Shown in pieces: positions 7,428 through 14,080 of a stretch of 14,080 nt of DNA. The stretch lies in contig CAYXVU010000161.1 of the NCBI GenBank assembly GCA_964468725.1, forward strand, positions 1-14,080. The letters are read 5' to 3'. Within the stretch, counting starts at the first letter, position 1, and every line of letters begins with the position of its first letter. Origin of the DNA: CAYXVU01 sp964468725 (GTDB lineage: Bacteria; Acidobacteriota; Blastocatellia; UBA7656). Made by a program: the position numbers and the translations under genes. Under the pieces are notes generated by a model. That model was not told where the DNA came from. It was given only the letters and a program-made list of their open reading frames with translations, and did no database searches.

Positions 7428-7664
7428 ATGGAGAAGGGTCAGCAAGCTTGGATTCGAATTCGCGGCACACCTGATGACCCTGAATCTTTCGATCTGGCGA
7501 CTTGGAACGGCCTGTGTTGGGAAGTTGCTCGAACCAATTCGCTTGGCGACCCTATCTATCTGCAAATTCGTGATTACCTCGTTGTCGAAGCGCTGCCCGC
7601 TGCAACCGACCCCAAACGACTCTATCGTGAGTTGCCTGCCCGCAACCCGGAACTCCTATCGTAA
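7428..7664 (+). CDS. Small hypothetical protein, unrecognised
   Basis: The ORF has 78 residues from the ATG at 7428. An in-frame TTG at 7350 would add 26 mostly basic residues that look less protein-like. The product is soluble, mildly acidic and tryptophan-containing (ATWNGLCWEVARTNSLGDP at about residues 26-44, then YLQIRDYLVVEALP). No signal peptide or membrane helix is visible, and I recognise no domain. The balanced composition and plausible codon use argue for a real gene. Against it are a weak ribosome binding site (only AGG about 12 bases upstream) and an overlapping 71-codon frame (7474-7689). It stands alone between the winged-helix/TPR gene and the aminotransferase gene. Confidence 0.45.
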   Translation: MEKGQQAWIRIRGTPDDPESFDLATWNGLCWEVARTNSLGDPIYLQIRDYLVVEALPAATDPKRLYRELPARNPELLS

Positions 7665-7846
7665 AGCCGGAGCATTCCGTTGTCTATGAATCAGGGTTGA
7701 CTGGGAAAGTAGAAGGCCGATAAGACGGATGGTCACGACTTGAGTGTGTGCCTGCGCGTTCAACTATCCCATCTGTATTCGACACCCTCAGAGGTCTGAA
7801 CGACCCTGCGTTAAGAGGCTGTCAATCGCCTATCCGTTTGGAATAG

Positions 7847-7876
7847 TTGAAGAAGCTTTCGCCCATCGTTTATGCT
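7847..7876 (+). promoter_or_regulatory. Candidate sigma-70 promoter of the aminotransferase gene
   Basis: TTGAAG (7847-7852) and TATGCT (7871-7876) are separated by 18 bases. Each matches its consensus at four of six positions. The predicted transcript would start near 7883 and have a leader of about 29 bases before the ATG at 7912. The match is only moderate. Confidence 0.3.
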
Positions 7877-7911
7877 GGCTGCCTTGATAACTGACTGATG
7901 AGGGGAGTTGA

Positions 7912-9027
7912 ATGAATCTTGAACCGTTTGCTATGGAGCGCATGCAATCCACTTGGGAGAATCTTGTCCGGTATAACCTCTCGGAGAGCGGGGTGCAGCC
8001 GCTCACGCTCGGCGAGCTGATTGCTGACCTCGACGAGCGCGAACGACTGCTCCGTCTGGAACTCGGCTATAGCCAAGCGAATGGCACGCCGGAACTTCGG
8101 CAAGCGGTTGCGGCGATCTACGAAGGCGCGAGCCTCGATAACGTTACGGTAACGACCGGCACGGCGGAAGCGAACTTCATCGCCAGTTGGATGCTCGTCG
8201 AACCCGGCGATGAGGTGGTTCTGATGCTGCCCAATTACCTGCAGTTATGGGGTATTGTGCGCGGCTTCGGCGCGCAGGTGAAGCCACTTTGGCTGAGTGA
8301 GGAGTCCGGTTGGCAGCCACGTTGGGAGGAGTTTGAAAAGGCGCTTTCGGCAAAGACCAAACTCATCGCCGTTTGTAATCCCAATAATCCGACCGGCGCG
8401 ATTTTGACCGATGACGAGATGAGTCGCATCGTGGAAGGGGCGCGCAGTGTGGGCGCTTGGTTGCTGGCTGATGAAGTGTATCGCGGCGCAGAGTTGAGCG
8501 GCGAACTGACGCCGAGCTTTTGGGGACGCTATGAAAAGACCATCATCACGAGCGGCCTGTCAAAAGCTTATGGGCTGCCGGGACTACGAATCGGTTGGCT
8601 GGCGACAACCCCGGAGATGGCGGCGCGTGCGTGGTCTTATCATGATTACACGGTGATCGGCCCCAGCCCCATGACCGACCAACTCGCTTGTGTGGCTCTG
8701 CAACCGCAGATGCGCCAAACCCTCTTGGCCAGAACCCGCAGGATTATCAACGCCCATTATCCAATTGTTCGCGATTGGGCGCGACAGCACGATGGACTCT
8801 TTTCGCTGCGTGACCCACTGGCCGGAGCCATCGCCTATCTGCATTACGATTTGGAGATGAACTCGCTGGAGTTGGTTGAAAGATTGCGACAAGAAAAGAG
8901 CGTGTTGATTGCCGCCGGGGAACACTTTCACATGGACAAGTATTTGCGCATCGGTTTCGGCTCAAATGCCGATTATCTGCGCGCCGGGCTGGCCTTGATA
9001 GACGAATTCCTTACGGAGATTCGCTAA
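7912..9027 (+). CDS. PLP-dependent aminotransferase, class I/II (fold type I)
   Basis: The enzyme has 371 residues, and AGGGGAG lies 4 bases before the ATG. Fold-type-I landmarks are in order: the PLP-phosphate region TTGTAEAN (81-88), YLQLWG (109-114) giving the aromatic ring stack, NPNNPTGA (156-163), LLADEVY (184-190) with the pyridine-N Asp187 and Tyr190, the Schiff-base lysine Lys218 in SGLSKAYGLPGLRIGW (214-229), and the carboxylate-binding Arg346 in YLRIGFG (344-350). All catalytic residues are present, so it should be active in the cytoplasm. Its N-terminus, NLSESGVQPLTLGEL (22-36), replaces the usual Gly-rich opening of aspartate aminotransferases. It reminds me of the capreomycidine synthase (VioD)-like subgroup, which cyclises a hydroxyarginine. 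That similarity is from memory and covers only part of the protein, so substrate remains open between amino-acid transamination and beta/gamma-replacement or cyclisation chemistry. No biosynthetic partner gene is adjacent. Confidence 0.9.
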   Translation: MNLEPFAMERMQSTWENLVRYNLSESGVQPLTLGELIADLDERERLLRLELGYSQANGTPELRQAVAAIYEGASLDNVTVTTGTAEANFIASWMLVEPGDEVVLMLPNYLQLWGIVRGFGAQVKPLWLSEESGWQPRWEEFEKALSAKTKLIAVCNPNNPTGAILTDDEMSRIVEGARSVGAWLLADEVYRGAELSGELTPSFWGRYEKTIITSGLSKAYGLPGLRIGWLATTPEMAARAWSYHDYTVIGPSPMTDQLACVALQPQMRQTLLARTRRIINAHYPIVRDWARQHDGLFSLRDPLAGAIAYLHYDLEMNSLELVERLRQEKSVLIAAGEHFHMDKYLRIGFGSNADYLRAGLALIDEFLTEIR

Positions 9028-9073
9028 CAATCTGTTATTAGCGGTCGCCTTTGTGGCGGGCGTGACCTGCCTG

Positions 9074-9523
9074 CTACTGGTGAGCGGGTGGCAGACTGGG
9101 CGCATTAACCGGATTCAAGAGCGCCGGATTGGTGGAAGCCTTTATCACGCCAGATTGATCAATATAAAAAGATCGAAAGGCAGTAGAGACGTGTTTTCGT
9201 ACAGCCCTGCCCCACCAACGCGGGTCGTCCGTGACTTCGGAGTCTATGGAATAGTTAAAGGCGCTATCATCGGCAGTACCGCCCTGTAGCGCTTTATTGA
9301 TAAACCCTGCGGAGACCAAATCTTCGTCGGCTGTGGCATATTCTTTGAAGGTGCGCTTATACAACTCCTGTGCGGGTACCCAGGCTTTCAAAAACGATAT
9401 CGCCCTCGCTTCATTCGCAACTTTTTTGGTGTTGATGTAGTTGGGAACCGAGATAGCCGTAATGATGCCGAGTACGGCGACAACGACCAGAAGCTCAACC
9501 AGTGAGAAGCCATCTTGTTTCAT
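9074..9523 (-). CDS. Type IV prepilin / pseudopilin (PilA-like)
   Basis: The protein has 149 residues. The N-terminus MKQDG then FSLVELLVVVAVLGIITAIS is a class III (type IVa) prepilin signal: a five-residue basic leader, cleavage by PilD after Gly5, methylatable Phe as mature residue 1, and Glu at mature position 5. A long hydrophobic helix follows, then the conserved Pro27-Asn-Tyr. The globular part (about 40-149) has an acidic, aromatic-rich middle (DDPRWWGRA) and a strand pair RSFYIDQSGVIKAS near 117-130. There are no cysteines at all, so the C-terminal disulfide loop of many PilA proteins is absent. Such proteins are assembled by the type IV pilus or type II secretion machinery for adhesion, motility, DNA uptake or secretion; the machinery genes are not in this window. 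GAGGGTGG precedes the ATG at 9523. A sigma-54 promoter match lies upstream. It converges on the aminotransferase gene with a 46-bp gap. Confidence 0.92.
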   Translation of the reverse strand: MKQDGFSLVELLVVVAVLGIITAISVPNYINTKKVANEARAISFLKAWVPAQELYKRTFKEYATADEDLVSAGFINKALQGGTADDSAFNYSIDSEVTDDPRWWGRAVRKHVSTAFRSFYIDQSGVIKASTNPALLNPVNAPSLPPAHQ

Positions 9524-9569
9524 ATTCCACCCTCTTTATACCCTATGGAGCCGTTTGCTCCTTGCTATA

Positions 9570-9584
9570 GCAAGTGGCGAGCCT
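9570..9584 (-). promoter_or_regulatory. Candidate sigma-54 (-24/-12) promoter of the pilin gene
   Basis: Read on the minus strand from 9584 the sequence is AGGCTCGCCACTTGCTA. It fits the RpoN consensus TGGCACG-N4-TTGCW, with the invariant GG (9583-9582) and GC (9571-9570) exactly 10 bases apart and mismatches only at the first T and the A. The predicted transcription start is near 9558, giving a leader of about 35 bases before the ATG at 9523. The -12 element is embedded in a perfect 14-bp palindrome, CTTGCTATAGCAAG (9561-9574). RpoN control of pilA genes is well known in Pseudomonas, Geobacter and Myxococcus. Confidence 0.6.
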
Positions 9585-9878
9585 CTCCGAAGCCCTACCC
9601 CCTCTGTCTGTCAGTCGTCTGGCTACTGAAGAATAAATTGCTCTGCTTTTCCACAATCCCTTCCAACAATGGGGAAGCCGGAACTCTGCGGGTCTACCGA
9701 TTGGCGGCTGGCAACTTGCCGAAAACGGTTCAAGCTAGGGCGGGGAATTACGACAATTGTCACACATTGGCAATCAGGTTTAACAAAAAGTGTAATCTTG
9801 TCGTTCTGTCTTGCCGAGCCATCAGGGCTAAGTGTTGACAAGTCAAGCCGCACCTGAGCCGATACTCACATCCCCATT

Positions 9879-9907
9879 TTGGTACTGAATGTGCTTTGCT
9901 GGATAAT
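9879..9907 (+). promoter_or_regulatory. Candidate sigma-70 promoter of the zinc-ribbon protein gene
   Basis: TTGGTA (9879-9884), a 17-base spacer and GATAAT (9902-9907) match the housekeeping consensus at four and five positions respectively. The start would be near 9914, leaving a short leader that carries GGGAGG before the ATG at 9932. Confidence 0.45.
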
Positions 9908-9931
9908 GCGATTTTTCGCGGGAGGCAATGA

Positions 9932-10480
9932 ATGAGGTGTCCAAAGTGTTATACCGAAACTCCAAACGAAGCCTTACAATGTCCGGGCTGTAAATTGCCA
10001 ACCCCGCGTGGTCAGCAATTCGTTAAAGATAAAAAGACGCAACGGCTCAATGAAGCGAAAACGCCAAAGGCTCGTAAACAGAAAAAGCACGTCTCTAAGC
10101 TGATTACAATCGCCGCCCTCTTCGGCACCATCATGCTATGCGCAGGCGGTTCCTATCTCATGTTCGTCTATATACCGGAGATTCAAGCCACCACTAACAG
10201 CGAAGAAGTGGTTCAAAAGGTCATGCGACTGCCATCTAAACAAGAGGGTCTCAGTGTCGGCGAGTACTTGGAAGGGCAAGTCAATAAGGCGCGCGAAGAA
10301 GGGCGGCTAGCCGAATCCGAAGGCTGGGTAGTCGAGCAAGTAGACGACGCCCACTTCATTGTGCACTTCCTCTACGAAGAGAAAAACCAGCCTAAAAAAT
10401 CTGCTGAATGGAAAGTGGACATCAGTCAGAACTCCTTCACCCCGCAAAACGATCTCGCCAAAGATATTTCCCCGCAATAA
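9932..10480 (+). CDS. Membrane-anchored zinc-ribbon protein of unknown function
   Basis: The protein has 182 residues. A short zinc ribbon with four cysteines (Cys3, Cys6, Cys17, Cys20; CPKC then CPGC) starts the protein. A strongly basic Lys/Arg-rich segment (31-56) follows, then a single membrane helix (about 57-81, KLITIAALFGTIMLCAGGSYL). The remaining 100 or so residues should face the periplasm by the positive-inside rule. They contain a helix-forming acidic/basic stretch (GEYLEGQVNKAREEGRLAES, 110-129) and a strand-rich part (GWVVEQVDDAHFIVHFLYEE, 131-150; then WKVDIS). Small Zn-ribbon/TM proteins like this are frequent in Acidobacteriota and are unassigned. GGGAGG precedes the start. 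An ATG at 9928 is in another frame. It is divergent from the pilin gene, so a role in pilus regulation or assembly can be proposed but is only positional inference. Confidence 0.8.
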   Translation: MRCPKCYTETPNEALQCPGCKLPTPRGQQFVKDKKTQRLNEAKTPKARKQKKHVSKLITIAALFGTIMLCAGGSYLMFVYIPEIQATTNSEEVVQKVMRLPSKQEGLSVGEYLEGQVNKAREEGRLAESEGWVVEQVDDAHFIVHFLYEEKNQPKKSAEWKVDISQNSFTPQNDLAKDISPQ

Positions 10481-10518
10481 AGACAGTCTTCGAAGGAAAG
10501 CTCTGCTCGTCGTTGGCG

Positions 10519-10545
10519 TGCCGCTGGATGCGGCATCTCTCTCTC
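10519..10545 (+). terminator. Possible weak terminator after the zinc-ribbon gene
   Basis: TGCCGC-TGGAT-GCGGCA (10519-10535) is a perfect 6-bp stem with a 5-base loop, followed by the pyrimidine-rich tctctctctc. It begins 38 bases after the stop codon of the zinc-ribbon gene. The tract is T/C mixed and not pure T, so termination would be inefficient. On the other strand, downstream of the permease stop, only a 5-bp ATCGG-AAA-CCGAT hairpin (10640-10652) is seen. Confidence 0.3.
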
Positions 10546-10681
10546 ATACTCTCAAGCGATTTTCACTGGCGGGCGATTGAATGACCCTCTTCTGCTTCGT
10601 CTATGAGTCGTTGCGACCACCCTGCTCTCGGGCATCCCAATCGGAAACCGATGGAGAAGAGAGTGCCTCGTTCTCATCGCC

Positions 10682-13339
<2,658 letters not shown>

Positions 13340-13629
13340 CGCTCACACTCCTGTTCAATTATAATCAGCTTTGAGTTTCATTATTGGTTGGTTGCGTATT
13401 AGCATTGAGACTTAGTTGGAATTCCCCTGCCCTTCGCGGTTCGGGTGATCGCGGTTGCCGCGTTCGTCGAACTGCCCTCTACCCCTATTTCGGTTTGGGC
13501 GTGCCACCAATTTTCCAATTGACTGAGGCCTCAAGCGCTGCCCACTCGTGCATTAGCCGAAATTAGAAGATTGGCAGTACCCCATTAGTGCCGACAGACT
13601 GCGCTTAAATCCATTGTAGATGACCATCC
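13340..13629. other. Non-coding spacer upstream of the orphan permease gene
   Basis: These 290 bases separate the SnoaL-like gene stop from the permease start on the same strand. No ORF here has a ribosome binding site or a recognisable domain. A small GCGG-TTG-CCGC hairpin occurs near 13450-13460. A minus-strand TATAAT (13358-13363) lacks a -35 partner. The length suggests separate promoters for the two genes. Confidence 0.45.
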
Positions 13630-14031
13630 TCAACGGATCTGTGACAGTATCGTTTGCAAATCAAAATAAAACTTTTCACCGCTTAATAGCCCGTCTCTAA
13701 AGCTGACGGTCACCAGAAAAGAGTACTCAATCTTCCGATTGGTTCTGGGCACCCCTAGGAATTCGCCTTGATGAACTCCCGAATATTTAGATTCTGCGAT
13801 GAGTTTGCCGTCCACTGTCCAATGCTGTGCAATAGTTCGCTCGAATTTCAGGTCAAAGACCGACCACCAGTATTCATAATGTTGTCTGGCGCCAGCTAGA
13901 CCGCGGTAAATCTTTCCGGTGGGGACTTCTTCAAATAAACAATCTGGATGCAGAGTGGCAAGTGTGCCTTCCATGTCATGAGCATTTTCAGCCGTAATGT
14001 GCTTCATCAGTATTTCACCGTATGAATTCAT
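13630..14031 (-). CDS. SnoaL-like / ester-cyclase-type NTF2-fold protein
   Basis: The protein has 133 residues with a single NTF2-like domain filling the chain. The pattern is typical of the SnoaL polyketide-cyclase/ester-cyclase group. It has an opening helix ending MKHITAENAHDMEGTLATL (9-27), then HPDCLFEEVPTGKIYRG (28-44), GARQHYEYWWSVFDLKF (47-63), GVHQGEFLGVPRTNRKIEYS (85-104), and a final block FRDGLLSGEKFYFDLQTIL (111-129). It lacks a signal peptide and should be cytoplasmic. Members isomerise or cyclise small substrates, often by an Asp/His acid-base pair; His11, His28, His87 and Asp60 are candidates, but I cannot tell which form a site. An excellent AGGAGGT ribosome binding site (14036-14042) lies 4 bases before the ATG at 14031. 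It is shorter than the two-domain exported relative at 1034-1966 and clearly a different subfamily. Confidence 0.87.
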   Translation of the reverse strand: MNSYGEILMKHITAENAHDMEGTLATLHPDCLFEEVPTGKIYRGLAGARQHYEYWWSVFDLKFERTIAQHWTVDGKLIAESKYSGVHQGEFLGVPRTNRKIEYSFLVTVSFRDGLLSGEKFYFDLQTILSQIR

Positions 14032-14043
14032 TTGTACCTCCTG

Positions 14044-14065
14044 GCAGGGCTATTGATAGTCCTGC
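14044..14065. repeat. 22-bp near-perfect palindrome abutting a ribosome binding site
   Basis: GCAGGGCTAT (14044-14053) and ATAGTCCTGC (14056-14065) are inverted repeats with nine of ten Watson-Crick pairs around a 2-base centre. The single mismatch is G-T on the plus strand and A-C on the minus-strand transcript. The arm ends one base from the AGGAGGT of the SnoaL-like gene. It could be an operator for a dimeric repressor or, if transcribed, a hairpin affecting ribosome access. Confidence 0.5.
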
Positions 14066-14080
14066 TAAATGTTAACTTAT

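Larger units (their letters stand above)
9524..9931. other. Divergent regulatory spacer between pilin and zinc-ribbon genes
   Basis: This 408-bp region has no convincing gene. Frames of 60-107 codons exist on both strands but lack ribosome binding sites and domains. It contains the sigma-54 match and 14-bp palindrome near 9561-9583, a 10-bp palindrome GACAATTGTC (9752-9761) that could be chance, a TTGACA hexamer (9835-9840) without a well-spaced partner, and a sigma-70-like promoter (9879-9907) for the zinc-ribbon gene. Enhancer sites for a sigma-54 activator would be expected roughly 80-150 bp upstream of the pilin start, but I could not identify them. Confidence 0.5.

Noticed and set aside
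9752..9761. 10-bp palindrome GACAATTGTC in the pilin/zinc-ribbon spacer
   Set aside because: It is short enough to occur by chance in a 408-bp spacer and has no second copy nearby.
13358..13363. Perfect TATAAT on the minus strand before the orphan permease gene
   Set aside because: It would place the transcript start on top of the ribosome binding site, and no -35 hexamer lies at 16-18 bases.
13486..13554. 22-codon minus-strand micro-ORF in the spacer before the permease gene
   Set aside because: It is preceded by a stop, lacks a ribosome binding site, and is too short to support without comparative data.

Overview
The window looks like chromosomal DNA from an Acidobacteriota bacterium, probably of a Blastocatellia-like lineage. 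That placement is inference. It rests on an 885-residue orphan ADOP-type FtsX/MacB permease, and on a winged-helix/TolB-N/TPR fusion protein. Both families are strongly expanded in that phylum. No rRNA, tRNA, CRISPR array, transposase or phage gene was found, and nothing points to a mobile island.

Layout, left to right. A minus-strand block (1-4931) holds four genes: a membrane protein of the DUF1624/HGSNAT-catalytic type cut by the window start, an exported protein with two NTF2/SnoaL-like domains, an OPT-family transporter, and a small multi-pass membrane protein. A GC-rich divergent spacer with a 13-bp inverted repeat separates this block from a plus-strand group. That group comprises the winged-helix/TPR regulator-like protein (5191-7185), a small unrecognised ORF (7428-7664) and a PLP-dependent class I/II aminotransferase (7912-9027).

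The aminotransferase converges on a type IV prepilin gene (9074-9523, minus). The prepilin gene has a good sigma-54 (-24/-12) promoter match upstream. Across a 408-bp spacer lies a divergent membrane-anchored zinc-ribbon protein (9932-10480, plus). This converges on the large orphan permease (10682-13339, minus). A single-domain SnoaL/ester-cyclase-like protein (13630-14031, minus) lies upstream of the permease on the same strand.

The genes do not form one obvious pathway. Most appear to be single transcription units with their own strong Shine-Dalgarno sequences. The best local regulatory signals are the sigma-54 promoter of the pilin gene, paired inverted repeats upstream of the two-domain NTF2-like gene, and a palindrome abutting the ribosome binding site of the last gene. 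I did not find a convincing new multi-gene system. The items most worth follow-up are the nitrogen-regulator-type promoter on an orphan pilin, the aminotransferase of uncertain substrate, and the small ORF at 7428.
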